Below, in pieces: positions 36,239 through 47,279 of a stretch of DNA of 64,000 nucleotides (its first letter is position 1; every line of letters starts with the position of its first letter). Below the pieces are notes generated by a model, which was given only the letters and a program-made list of their open reading frames with translations, did not search any database and was not told the DNA's origin. Origin of the DNA: Cricetomys ansorgei (taxonomy: Eukaryota; Chordata; Mammalia; Rodentia; Nesomyidae); the NCBI GenBank assembly GCA_026225945.1, contig JAMJFZ010004031.1, positions 8,446,001-8,510,000 on the forward strand, read 5' to 3'. The position numbers were made by a program, and so were the translations under genes.

Positions 36239-38062
36239 ATTACCATTTTTTAAGTTCACCTAAATTGACTGGTTTCCTAAGGAATTGCTTATTATTTATA
36301 GTCATTCTTCATAATTCACAGGATATGTATTTGTAAATTTGCTTGCTTACTAACACATGTTTGTAACCATGAAACCATTACTCAACATTTTCTAGGTAAA
36401 CATTTGAGCCCTGTGACCTGCCTGTGCCTAGCTGTGGACAGACAATCCTTTCTTCCTCATTTCCACTTTCCCTTTGCAAAGCATTCTTTTGTGGTCTATT
36501 CAGTGACATTTCTGTTAGTGATTTTTCTGTATAAAATGCCTGCTTCTCTTAGCCTAGTGCTGCAGTGTTGTGTACTGTTCCTGAATGCAAGAAGGCTGTG
36601 ATACTGCTCAGAGAGACCGTACACATGATAAGATGCTTATACCATGCATGTTGAGGGCTCTGGATTCAATGTTAAATGGCCAATGGAATTTCTAAAGGGA
36701 AACACACAAACCTGTGTACTGGTTGTTTGATGAGAATGTTGTGGCCCAAAACCCAGAAACTGATCTCTGGGCTTCTAAGAGCTGTGGTTTAGTATTTCTT
36801 CTAAATTCAATGTTGTGGAGATTTTACCCGTAGCAAATAAAGACAGTCAACTTTTATTTGCTGTGTGACCTCATTATTTATTTATTCATGCAGTTTTTGT
36901 TCTTTAAGCAGGCATATTTTAATACTTCTCCAGGTTGCTAAGCAATTTCTACATGACTCAAACATTTCCTATTTTATATCCTGAGTCCATTGTTGGTAGT
37001 CTTGCTGTGTCTCTTTGACACAGAGTGTTTGTGTGATTTATTACAACACATCATAAAACAAGTGTGATGTTGCATTTTAAAGGTCAGGAATTGAGAGCTG
37101 GTTGTTTAGATTCTGTGACCATTTTACTTAAAGTGTCGGGTTTAACCTCAATAAACTTTCCAGGATTTTTCTTGCCTCCTTGGGGAAAACATTTTCTAAT
37201 GGGTTCATTTTAGACGCCAGCAAAGCCAGGTGATGTGACTGGCTGCATCTTTTCACATCAAAAATATATTGTGTCATTTCATTTGGCTCCACAGTTTTGC
37301 AGAGACTTTGGCTGGCAAATGACTCCTCAGCTCTCCTTGGTTGATGAGAATCTAGAGCACACTTGGCCCTAAGCCTTTCTGTGTTACTTTATCTTCTTCC
37401 CTAAATGTGCTTGGATCTCCCTCTCCTTCTACTGCCTTCTTAAACTCAAGTAGAGTGAGAGAATTAGACTTGAAGAGCAGATGTTCACATCCTGTTCTTT
37501 GTTGGTCTCTGGGGACATTCTCTTCCATGGGAGCATTTCTCATTTCCTGGTTTTGATTGTCCGGGACATTTAAGGACTAGGATTTGTTCCTTCACTCTCC
37601 TCTCTTCATGTTAGTAATTAACTAGTTACAGGAATCCCCCAAAAGTAACGGGGGAAAACAGAGAAACATCTGGATGAAAGTTAACATTATATAGTCAATT
37701 GGACTGGAAAGGAAAGTTTTTGATGATTTGAGGAATTTTTCGATGAAATAAGCATTAAGCTTAATAAGCAGTAGCTTTATTGACTATTATTTGATGGCTT
37801 TAAGAAATGATTATGAAAGTAAAAATCAACTATGATTTTTTTATTCTGTGAGACTGAGTAAACACAATAACTTTCTTTGAATATTTTAAACAGTATTTTA
37901 AGAACGTAAGGGTCAAGGCTAAAAAATATTTGAATGTGTTTTAGTGCCTAGCACTAGGACAGAAAGCTCAGCCAATATATGTATTGAATGAATTAAAGAT
38001 TGAAGTATCTTATTTAAATTATAACTACTCAGTAATATTAATTTGATAATTTATTCTTTCAG

Positions 38063-38101
38063 ATACAGATGAATATAGACCTCCTGTTTGGAAATCTTAC
38101 T
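38063..38101 (+). CDS. Chn1: Chn1 (alpha2-chimaerin) coding exon, residues 7-19
   Basis: This 39-bp internal exon encodes DTDEYRPPVWKSY, which I recognise as the N-terminal segment of alpha2-chimaerin just after the MALTLF start. Alpha2-chimaerin is a diacylglycerol-responsive Rac GTPase-activating protein acting downstream of ephrin and semaphorin signals in axon guidance. The exon begins after a pyrimidine-rich acceptor (ttattctttcag) and ends at a strong donor (t|gtaagt). Its first two bases complete Asp7, and its last base is the first base of the Leu20 codon, so it is symmetric (phase 1 on both sides) and skipping it would keep the frame. The sequence distinguishes Chn1 from Chn2, whose beta2 form reads EEYQPPIWKSY here as I remember it. 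The exon carrying Met1 to Phe6 was not found in the 38 kb upstream. Confidence 0.95.
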
Positions 38102-38809
38102 GTAAGTATATACATAAATTTAATTGTGTGGATTATGATATTTTTGTAAATAAGGTAATTATTCACTGCAGAGTTTGGGATTAACATAAAAGGAATACTT
38201 ATGGTACACGTGTTTCTGCATAGTTCTGTGTGGTTTGATGTCTGGAATGCTGCTCATCTGCTTTAGTGTACAGAATTTCATGCAGTAGAGCTTGGGGTGA
38301 CCTGTTTGGAACAGCTGATAAAACTAATGCATGGAGAAACTAAGAATTCAAGTGATGTAATTATTCTCTTCTTGATTCGCTATGTGACAAAATGGATATA
38401 TAAATGATAAATGAGGAGTCTATCTTAACAGAAAATCAGTAAAAGGGGGTAAAAGGAAAAATGATTTTAAAATTGCTTTTTTCAAAGTATAAAAGAGAGG
38501 TGTGTATGTGTGTGTAGATAACAATTCTGTTGACATTTTTGGATTAACAGTGCATCATAATCTTTCTTTGATTTGACTTAAACCTAGTTATTAAAAAAAA
38601 CTTCTCAAAATTAGTTGTCCTTCACTTTTCTGTAGTATATGTATTAAACTTAAGTGGGTGATTTAATGTCAAATGTTACTGTGTATGTTGGATTTGGGGG
38701 GACATTGTGGGATATCTGAGCACCTTTTCACAGTGTGATTCTATAAGAAACTAATCTTTTACTGTGATTCTTTAGAAATATTTTAAGTTACATTTTATGC
38801 ACGTACTTT

Positions 38810-38985
38810 GGTGAGTTTGTTAGTGTATGCATGTGTATCTGTGTGTGTGCACATGTGTGTGGTGTGACACACCACAGTCTGTGGGAATTGATTCTCTCCT
38901 TCTGCCTTATGGGTGGGTTCCCAGGATTCAATGTAGGTTGCTGGGCTTAGCCACAGGTGCCAGTTACCTGCTGAGCCATCTTGCT
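38810..38985 (-). mobile_element. B3 SINE, antisense
   Basis: Motifs tgtgtgtgcacatgtgtgtg, tcccaggattcaatgtaggt and acctgctgagccatcttgct. Confidence 0.7.
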
Positions 38986-39689
38986 GCTTCTTACTGTGAA
39001 CCTTTAAATCAGTTATTTTACCTCTGTTTCTGTGTGTATTCTACTTTGGGTTTAATTGAACTTACAAAAATACAGAAACATGAAAACCTTAAAAATATAA
39101 AGACAATAGGGAAACAGAGTTGTGTTTAGTACCTTCTTAAACTAATATAAACAGAAAGTCTTAGCATGAAATGATCAGTGAGTGAGTGTGGCATGGGGCT
39201 GGGAGGAAGTAGTGGGGAGGGAGAGACATTCAGGAGGGCAGCTCAGAACTGGCTCTATTTTGTTCTTGTCCAGACCGCTCCGAACCTGTTAGTGTCACAG
39301 CTGAGTTTTTGTTTTTGTTTTTAAAGAGAAACAGTAATTTCCTTTTGCTTTTGTTGTTGAAACAAATTCAGATTTAAAAGCAAACAAACCATATATGAGT
39401 TGATTTTGACTTTAAGATACCAATTCATGATCTCTGAATTTGATTGTTATTGCTAGGGACTGAGAACTTCATTAATAATCATATAAGCATTGACACGTCT
39501 AACATGACTGAAAATATGTTACGTTCTATAATTGTGTATCCTGTCATCTTGAACTTAGCTAATAATTTTCCACAAATAAGTTAATGTTTGCCAATTTTAA
39601 TTCAGCTAAGCTTCAATTCAAATTATTAGAAGTTCTAAACTAAGGGGGAAATGCCAGAATTGATTAGACTTTCTGATTTTAAACACTTG

Positions 39690-39840
39690 TTTTGTAGGAG
39701 AGCTGTTATATGTGGTCTTGCTATGTAGGCTTGGCTGACTGGGTACTGTGTTGCCCAGACTAAACTTGAACAGGAGGAAGTACTCCGCTTGCTTCAATCT
39801 TACAAGTTTTGAGTTTATAGGCTTGTATACCTGACTCTTG
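39690..39840 (-). mobile_element. Old B1-like SINE, antisense
   Basis: Weak B1 order: tggtcttgctatgtaggctt, ccagactaaacttgaacagg, ttgagtttataggcttgtat. Confidence 0.45.
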
Positions 39841-40699
39841 TATATAATTTTTAAACGAAACTTCTCACAGGCATACCATGAATCTAAATTTGCTGTATTT
39901 GACTATAAAATATCTAAAATATATATATATATATACTTTGTACATTACTTCAGAAGGTGTCTTATCTAACAATGTCTCTCCAAGTAATAGAACCTGCCGC
40001 TTTGGGCAATTAGAAGTACTGAAAGACAATGAAAATGACTGTACATGATTTAATGTTAGGAAAAACACGGGGTGAAACCTTTGTCAGTTTTCTTGTGTGG
40101 TATTGTCACCCCTTCATTCTTGCTGGCTTCTCTTACTGGATAGCCAGATACTATTAATTATAACCAGAAACTCAGTCTGTGTGCTTGAGATCACAGCACT
40201 TACTTTAGTTTTAATTGTAATTTTTAAATTTTCTTGACTATGGCTCAGTTGTCATAATTGGAGTTTTATAGGTGACAGTACTTTCTGAAACATTGTGTTG
40301 ACAAAGAAAACATACAGACAAAAGCAGACATGTGGACTGGGTTTAATGGGCGTGGACTGTCAAATTGTGTTTGACTCCTCTTAGGGCGGAATTGTACGGC
40401 TCTCAAGTGTGTGCATCCTCACTATCGGGCCCAGTTGATTTTAGTGCTCTGTTGTCCCTTCTGCAGCTCAGAATTCCCCCCACCCCACCCCCACACACAC
40501 TCCAGATTCACAGGAATACTTTTGATGAACTAACTCAGTGAAATAAGAATATTTAGAACTATTTTAATATCCGCGCTCAGGGATATTTGTAGCCATGAGA
40601 AAAAGGCCAAGGAAACATTGTAGCAGAATTTCAGACATTTCTAAGGAAATACAATTTTTTAATATTAAGAAGTAAAGCTGCAGCTTCTCAGTTCCCTTT

Positions 40700-40854
40700 T
40701 AAAATATTTTGACTGTTTTCTTTTATTTTTTGAGATTATAACATACTTACATCATTCTCCCTTCCCTTTACTCCTCAAGGCCTCCTGCATGCCTGCCCCT
40801 CCTTGCTGTCTTTCAAATCTATAGCTCTTTTTTTTTTCACTAATAGTTGTTAAA

Positions 40855-40911
<57 letters not shown>

Positions 40912-41080
40912 CAGGGAGAGGGAGAGATTGAGAGAGAGAGCATATGTCCTGCTGAATCTGTGTAATGTTACTTGTGTGTATGTTTCAGGACTGGCCATTT
41001 GTGATTGATAACCAATCGGCATGCCCTTCCCTGGGAAAGACTGTTCCCCACCCACTCTCACCATTCCTTAGGTGCCTGTA
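40700..41080 (-). mobile_element. Rodent L1 3' UTR fragment, antisense
   Basis: Landmarks are ttgctgtctttcaaatctat, ctaatagttgttaaatgtgt, tgctgaatctgtgtaatgtt, cttccctgggaaagactgtt and caccattccttaggtgcctg. The TG/GA microsatellite at 40856-40940 replaces the usual TA/TG run of this region. It is a diverged relative of the L1 at 21.7 kb. Confidence 0.85.
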
Positions 41081-41611
41081 CTCAGTTCCTTTTACATTAT
41101 AGTTTTCTCCAGGCACTATGTTCTAGTGAACTAGAACTCAAAATGCATCAGTAATCACACATTGTTGTAGTGAACTTCATATATTAAATATCAGCTATCA
41201 ACATATAATACTCTTTATGATACATTTACTATCTGTTCACATGTAGTAAGTAAGTAGCAGTATAGAACAGTGATGTGCTCTATTTGTTCTAATTATATAT
41301 GTGTATATATTGTCATTGTATGTATTCAAATATGTTCCCATGACATACATGAATTACAATGGCCAGAGATGGAACCTATAATATGATACCCCATTCAAGT
41401 GAGTCATGCATTGTCTGAAGTCCTGTATGTCTGAGTAGTTTGATGTTGACAAACTATGTAGGTACTTAACTGCAGCATTAATTTAAGTTCATTTACCTGT
41501 GATTGCACATTTAGAAATAGAAAAAAAGTTTCAAGAGATAAGCGTATTTACATACTTCTCTTGAACTCTGTATAAGGCAAATTGACACCTGTCATGTCTA
41601 TCTTCTCGTAG

Positions 41612-41667
41612 TATACCAGCTGCAGCAGGAAGCCCCTCACCCTCGAAGGATCACCTGTACTTGCGAG
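41612..41667 (+). CDS. Chn1: Chn1 (alpha2-chimaerin) coding exon, residues 20-38
   Basis: This 56-bp exon, joined to the single t from the previous exon, encodes LYQLQQEAPHPRRITCTCE. It belongs to the segment preceding the SH2 domain of alpha2-chimaerin. The acceptor is tctcgtag and the donor is gag|gtgggt, so the exon ends in phase 0. Leu20 is split across the junction (t at 38101 plus ta at 41612-41613). From published human genetics, L20F in CHN1 is one of the gain-of-function changes causing Duane retraction syndrome 2; here the residue is the normal Leu. The segment PHPRRITCTCE matches alpha-chimaerin rather than beta-chimaerin (PRPKRIICPRE, from memory). The open frame continuing past the donor is intronic. 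Confidence 0.95.
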
Positions 41668-42029
41668 GTGGGTATGATGCAGCCATTACAGCAAAAGCAC
41701 TTTGATTATTCTGTTTCCCAAAAGCTGACCTTCCTTGGAGGTTGGTTTGTGGGTGTAACCATTTGCTCTGGTTCACAGCATAGTGTTGTAATGAATTTAT
41801 TTTTATTGATAGTCTCACTAGACATATGTTTGCTGTTTAAAACATTACATATAACGTATTTGTATAATTTTAAATTATTTTAATTTTCTTTAGCTAATTA
41901 CACATTGTTTTTACATTTTAAAATGTTTCATTCCTTTTTTCTAATAAGGAATTTGAAAGTATCATTGTAAAATTATTTCTTCTATTAAAAGAAAGATTTA
42001 AATCATAATTTTTAAAAAATGAACAAAAA

Positions 42030-42145
42030 ATGAGCCAAGCATGTATGCTTTAATCCTAGCACAAAGGAGGCAGAGGCAAGCAGATCTCTGAGTTCCAGGT
42101 CTGCCCAGTCTACATAGCAAGTTCCAAGCTAGGCAAAGCTACATG
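42030..42145 (+). mobile_element. B1 SINE
   Basis: It reads catgtatgctttaatcctag, gcagaggcaagcagatctct, agtctacatagcaagttcca, followed by a TC-rich tail instead of an A-tail. Confidence 0.8.
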
Positions 42146-42272
42146 AAGAGTCTCAGTCTCTCTCTCTCTCAGTCTCTCTCTCTCTTCCTCCTTCCCTCCC
42201 CCCCTCCCTCCCTCCCCCCTCTCTCTCCATAGAGAGAGGAGGGAGGGAGAGAAACAGAAGGAGAGAGGAGTG
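42146..42272. repeat. (TC)n/(CCCT)n block with inverted GA arm
   Basis: A pyrimidine block (to about 42228) meets a purine block (agagagaggagggagggaga) around a catag centre at about 42227-42231. The arms form an imperfect inverted repeat of about 20 bp. Confidence 0.85.
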
Positions 42273-42465
42273 GATATGAGTGGATTGATGTAAATACATT
42301 GCATACATGTATGAAATATGAAATACCAAAGAATAAAAAGAAAAAAAACTTCAACCAAGTGAGCAAATAACAGTGATAATTTACCTAGGAAAGATATTTT
42401 ATATAACATGAAAAGACGCAAACAAAAACCAAACCAAAACAAAACAAACAAAAAACCCACACAAA

Positions 42466-42600
42466 AACCATGGAGTTTATTTTGTGTTGGCCATCTACTC
42501 TTGGGTATGGGACCTGCCCTGGAATGTGGTTGATAATACCCAGTGACATTCCTTTAGAGAAAACCGATTTTCCCTTTGCAGCAGGTTTCAATTACAAATA
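42466..42600 (-). mobile_element. Rodent L1 3' UTR fragment, antisense
   Basis: It reads tgtgttggccatctactctt, gggacctgccctggaatgtg, ggttgataatacccagtgac and gagaaaaccgattttccctt, then caattacaaatagctttttg. Confidence 0.8.
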
Positions 42601-43874
42601 GCTTTTTGGTTGGGTTGGTTTAGGAGATCCTTGTAGTACTTCTAAGAATGAATGAAAGGACTTAGAAGACACTGGTTCTGGGAAGAGCCAAGAAGGGACA
42701 GAAAGAGAAATCAGTAAAGCAGAGTACATATGGTTTGGCGGACTGAATGAGAGGGAAAACGACTCCGAAGAACTAGTCATCTCTTGATTTTACCTCTTGT
42801 CATCTGAACATAAGGAAGCTGAGATTTTCTTTTCCTACAAAAACACCTAAATGTTTTATAAAACTTAAAAATAAGCATGTGAATGTTTAAGTAAGCAAAA
42901 ATTATTTCTACTATTGCATGACATTTAAATTCTCAACTTGATACATTTATAAATCAGATAATTTCAGATTGTTAATCAGTTTTATATTACTGACTAATCT
43001 TTTAATTTGTTTATCTGAGTAGTGTCTAAGTTTAAAGACACTACTTAATATCTTACATAACCTTAAAGCATCTAGGTCTTGTTTTGGGAAAAGAAAACCT
43101 TCTCTGCTTCCTTAGATTCAAAAGATGTGCAGTGAGTTTTATGAGCTGAGAAACTGTGAAACAAAGACCAACTCAGATGGGATTTATGTTAGAAGATGAG
43201 AAACAACCTATCTGCAATTGCAGCAGAGATAAAGGTTCCCAAAGCTTATTATTTAAGAATAATTCTCAGGAAAAGGTAGAATCATGACTCCCTTGAGAAA
43301 GTGAAAATATGCTAGAAACAATTTAATTAATAAGATAGGAAATAACCAGCAGAAAAATTCATCACCATGCAAGAAAGAAATACATATCAAAAAGATAAAA
43401 CTTTGTCACTTTCCTGTAGTATCAATTTGGGAAAGAAATATAGTATCTTATTACCATAATTTTACAATTGAGAGAATTTGAAGGTGCCTCAGAAATGGTG
43501 TCCTGGGCTAGATGCTGAGAAACCGTTAGGGTGTGCCCTTAAGGATGGCATTGTCACTAAACAGATTTCTTGTTTTGCTATCAAAAAATGTCTCAAGTTT
43601 GCTAGAAACAGTACTAGACCTGGATGACCAGTAAATAGGAAAGCCAGACTTGACAGCTAGGTTTCATGCAGAACCACCGGAGATCACTAAGATCATAGGC
43701 TTGGAGGTTGCTTTGGGAACTGCCATTCAACCTAAATCAAATAAGGCAGCATCAGACAAGCAGAAGGTGATCTTTTTGGCTATGCATAAGAATCCCAGCA
43801 TTAACTTGATCTCTACCTCTTGTACAAGCAAAATCTTGAATAACAAGACAACTTCCCTGATACTCAGTTTCTTC

Positions 43875-44165
43875 CTGTACTTTACAGTCCAGCAACCCTG
43901 TTACTTAGTACCTGTCCAGAGGAAATGAATTCATTATGTTGAAGACATATCTGAACTTTATTGCCATATGAGTCACAATGGCCAAGATAGTCTAGTCAGT
44001 GAATGAATGGGTAAAGAAAATACTGTTATTTCACACTGAACACAGCCTCTAAAAGAAGAAGCAAGTCCTATTATTTGCAGCATCATGCATGAACCTGGAG
44101 GACATAGTAATGAAATGAGCCAGGGCACAGGAAGTCAACTACTCATAACCTCACTCTGTAGACTC
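43875..44165 (+). mobile_element. Old L1 ORF2 3'-end fragment, sense
   Basis: The series agtccagcaaccctgttact, gaggaaatgaattcattatg, ttgccatatgagtcacaatg, gtgaatgaatgggtaaagaa, atgcatgaacctggaggaca and aatgagccagggcacaggaa follows the C-terminal coding part of an old L1. It is the only sense-oriented L1 piece I found. Confidence 0.75.
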
Positions 44166-44511
44166 TAAAGCATTCAGCTCAGACAACTGTAGTGTAGATG
44201 TGGTGACTGGGAAGGTGTTGGTTAAAGAATGCAACACATTTCAGTTAAAACAAGGAATACTTCAAGAGTACAGATTTTAAATATGTGAGGTAATGCATGT
44301 TAATTACTTTAGCCATTCCACAATGCACACATGTATCAATACATGATGTCATGCATCATAATACACACATATGTAACTTATACAGTATATATACATTTTC
44401 ATCAATGAAAAATAATCTTACCATGAAAAACAAGTTAAAAACTGGGAATGGTAAGACTCTCTTACAGAGTAGAATCACTTTTATCTTACTGTGGAGAGTA
44501 AATAATCTTTT

Positions 44512-44592
44512 CCTTTTTTTTTTTTTTTTTGGTGTTTCAAGACATGGTTCTCTTATGTTACTCTGGCTGTTCTGGAACTCAATTAAAACAGC
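44512..44592 (-). mobile_element. Partial B1 SINE, antisense
   Basis: A T-run followed by gtgtttcaagacatggttct and ctctggctgttctggaactc. The other half is absent. Confidence 0.75.
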
Positions 44593-44924
44593 AAATATCA
44601 GGGGTTCCCTAGAACCCAGATACCTCCTAGGAAAAAGCCTTTTCTATTGTGATTTTGCAGTTAGAGCTAGGTTGTCATTTGGGACCCAACATAAATGTCA
44701 CCTCAGAATGGCCTTTTCTGACCACCAACTTAAAACTAATATTAGTCCTCTGCTACTGCCATTCGACCATTAGCTACTCCTGTACTTTCTGATTTTCTTA
44801 CTGCTAAAAAAACAGCAAAACTTTTATTGTGTGTTTCTCACCTTTACGATATATTTCCAAAATAGGGCAATTTTGGTTTTAATTCAGTGATATGTCCCCT
44901 GCACATAAAAATAGTATTGGGACT

Positions 44925-45072
44925 GGCAAAATGGCTCAGTGGGTAAAGGCACCTGCTGCCAAGCCTGATGATCTGAGTCTAATTCCTGAGACCCACATGG
45001 TGGAAGGAGAGAACCAACTCTGGCAAGTTGTCCTCTGACCTCCATTTCTCATGATGTGCATGTGCACACACA
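44925..45072 (+). mobile_element. B3 SINE, sense
   Basis: It reads gactggcaaaatggctcagt, gcctgatgatctgagtctaa, gagacccacatggtggaagg and caagttgtcctctgacctcc, then a CA-rich tail. Confidence 0.9.
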
Positions 45073-45726
45073 CTCACACACCCCACATACAAATGCACAA
45101 TTTATGTAAACCTCTTTTTAAAAAAGAAAAATGCCTATCTCATGTTTCTCTTCAGTATTTCTTGAATGAATTGGGCACATCCCCTCTATGTTCCTATCTG
45201 CCCAATAGGAATTTCTCAGAATATATGCTTCTAGATACCACATGCTATGAAATGCTATGGAAAGAGAAACTGGTGGGAGAGAGCTGATGGGCAACAGAAA
45301 GGTGATGGTGTATTAAGATGTTTGAAACCAGATGGAGAATATGGAGGAACAGGAAGGGAGAGGACTGGGGAGGATGGAAAGAGCCACAATCTGTTGTGAC
45401 AGTGTTGTGGCATTAAGTTTTGTGGATATTTTACTCTTTGGATAAATTAATTAAGTATCTTTTCTAAGTCGTTACCATCTAGAAACAAAAGATAGTTTAG
45501 TTCAACTGTTTAGACACACAGCATGGATACATCAGAAATAGGTCTACAGAGATTAAATAAGCAATCCAGTTAATTAATAAAATTTATAATCCATCTTCTG
45601 CCCATTAATTTTACTGAGATTTTTTTTCTTGATACGTACTTTACTTTATCGTATGAAAACAGTATTGAGTTACATTTTGTGCATTTGAATTTTTTTAAAT
45701 ATTCATTGTTCTTCCTCTTCCTATAG

Positions 45727-45758
45727 GTAGAAAACAGACCAAAGTATTACGGAAGAGA
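45727..45758 (+). CDS. Chn1: Chn1 (alpha2-chimaerin) 32-bp micro-exon, residues 39-49
   Basis: This very small exon encodes VENRPKYYGR plus the first two bases of Glu49. The third base comes from the next exon, giving YYGREFHG across the junction, which is the entry into the SH2 domain. The acceptor is cttcctatag and the donor is aga|gtaagt, a near-consensus 5' splice site that may help recognition of so short an exon. A second AG lies four bases into the exon (gtag); using it would shift the frame, so I chose the first AG. VENRPKYYGREFHG is shared by chimaerin paralogues, so paralogue assignment rests on the neighbouring exons. Confidence 0.93.
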
Positions 45759-46592
45759 GTAAGTATGGATTATCAGAAAACATCTCATAGATTGACATAT
45801 GTAAAAGATACAGGTAAATGCATGCTTTTCATAAAAGGATGAAAGAAATATTCTAGTTTGGTAAATTAAATTCTTTTTCTCTGATTACTAGTCTAAAATA
45901 GGAAAATAAAATAAAGACAAGTACAAAAAGGAAATTCCATGATAAAATAAGTGTTCAATAATGTTAAAGAAGTAAGCCATATAAACACATACTCCTAGAT
46001 GGATATCAAGAAAGTTTGTATATTTATGTAGATACAATAAAATACATATGGATTCACTGGGATATGGACAGTTTATTTTATATTATTCCCCTTTCTGGTT
46101 TTCTGTATTATGTAGTCTCATACCAGAACAAGAGTGATTCATATTAAAACATGTTAAAATTTTTTATATACTACCTTCTGAAAATGTTTTTCCTAATGTT
46201 ATTTATCTAAGACAGTGTATTCCCATGAGGCCCAGATTGTTCTGTAGTGGAATCACAGGCATGTGCCAGTGCATCCGTCCCTCTGATTTCACAGAGTTGA
46301 CGTCTTGGACGTACAAATATGTAGCTTAAGTTTTCTGCTTAATATTGATAATGAGCATTATAATATTTTTTAATTGGCTTTGGTTTTGGTTCTACAGTTG
46401 GGCAACATGGTATACCAAAAATTATTCAGAATGCTGTTTTAATGTATAAGGTCTTAATTTTTCTGATTACTGAGAAACAGAAATACCACACTTTGAAGAA
46501 AATAATAAAAATAGCTGTAATCCACATCACTCCCCAGATAAAGCTTTATTTCTCACTGCGACGTCATCAGGTGACTATGTATACAGCAAGTA

Positions 46593-46670
46593 TTTCTTTT
46601 TCCTTTTCTTTCTCTCTTCCTCTCTTCCTCTCTTCCTCTTTTCTTTTCTTCCTCCCTCCCTCCCTCCCTC

Positions 46671-46740
<70 letters not shown>

Positions 46741-46793
46741 CTTCTCTTCTTTCTTTTTCTTTCTTTCTTTCTTTCTTTCTTTCTTTTTTTTTC
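46593..46793. repeat. 201-bp uninterrupted pyrimidine tract with (TTTC)n core
   Basis: From 46593 to 46793 there is no purine on the + strand. CTCTTCC and CCCT units lead into a (TTTC)n core at about 46670-46740, then mixed TTTC/TTCTC units. It joins an antisense B1, so it is probably an expanded B1 A-tail. Confidence 0.98.
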
Positions 46794-46794
46794 G

Positions 46795-46902
46795 TTTTTC
46801 AAGATAGAGTTTCTCTGTTGTAACTCTGGCTGTCCTGGAACTCACTCTGTAGGCCAGGCTGGGTGCTGGGATTAAAGGCGAGTGCCAGCACCACCTGACT
46901 GA
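46795..46902 (-). mobile_element. B1 SINE, antisense, internally deleted
   Basis: It reads agatagagtttctctgttgt, gtcctggaactcactctgta, ggccaggctgg and then jumps to gtgctgggattaaaggcgag, lacking the segment that usually contains cctcgaactcagaaatc. Confidence 0.88.
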
Positions 46903-47279
46903 GTATTTCTAAGTTATTTAGAATTCCAGGTGTGTTTCTTAAATCTTGTGAATGGTCCATTGGTAGCCTTTTTTGAGTTGAGGTGAATGACTACCTCGCT
47001 GAGAACCAGTCTTTTCAGTCTTAAGAGTTACTCACTTGCTCTTCTGATTAAGCCTTTCTCATCAGGAAAGCTGATGCAGAAATGTATCAGATTTTAGATT
47101 GGGGATTTATGGGCTAGGGAGGCTTAATCTCTAGTATTGTCAGTAACTCCCGAGAAGCCTTACTTATACAGTTTTAAGAGGATACAAATATTGGATCAAC
47201 TGGTATGAATCATTTCAAGGTTCTTTAAATTTTAAAGAACCTTTGAAAATTTATTCCAAACTTTGAGTTTGATTGCCTT

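Larger units (their letters stand above)
1..38062 (+). other. Chn1: Large 5' intron of Chn1 (partial)
   Basis: The stretch upstream of the first visible coding exon has no other recognisable coding exon on either strand. I looked for a first coding exon ending MALTLF plus a single g before a donor and did not find one, so the intron probably starts upstream of the window. Contents are SINEs, L1 3' ends, LTR-like segments, DNA-transposon relics and microsatellites, listed separately. Unique-looking sequence with nothing I can name lies at about 2220-5170, 10270-12390, 12520-14380, 14505-17295, 18300-20300, 20665-21720, 24785-25260, 25470-26525, 31065-31495 and 36245-38062. Enhancers may be present but cannot be read from sequence alone. 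Confidence 0.85.
38102..41611 (+). other. Chn1: Chn1 intron, 3,510 bp
   Basis: The intron runs from gtaagt to ctcgtag between the residue 7-19 and 20-38 exons. It contains an antisense B3 SINE, a B1-like fragment and an antisense L1 3' UTR fragment with a TG/GA microsatellite, listed separately. I see nothing nameable in 38102-38800, 38990-39690 and 39940-40690. Confidence 0.93.
41668..45726 (+). other. Chn1: Chn1 intron, 4,059 bp
   Basis: The intron runs from gtgggt to cctatag. It holds a B1 with a pyrimidine tail, an antisense L1 3' UTR piece, an old sense L1 fragment, a partial B1 and a B3 SINE. The stretch 42780-43870 looks unique and I could not assign it. Confidence 0.93.

Noticed and set aside
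1..38062. Exon encoding the alpha2-chimaerin start MALTLF
   Set aside because: No atg-gcn-ctn-acn-ctn-ttt-g followed by gt was found; similar text such as MALHPR near 2666 does not fit.
46442..46845. Open frames rich in Phe/Ser/Leu or in Lys/Arg/Glu
   Set aside because: They are translations of the (TTTC)n tract on each strand.
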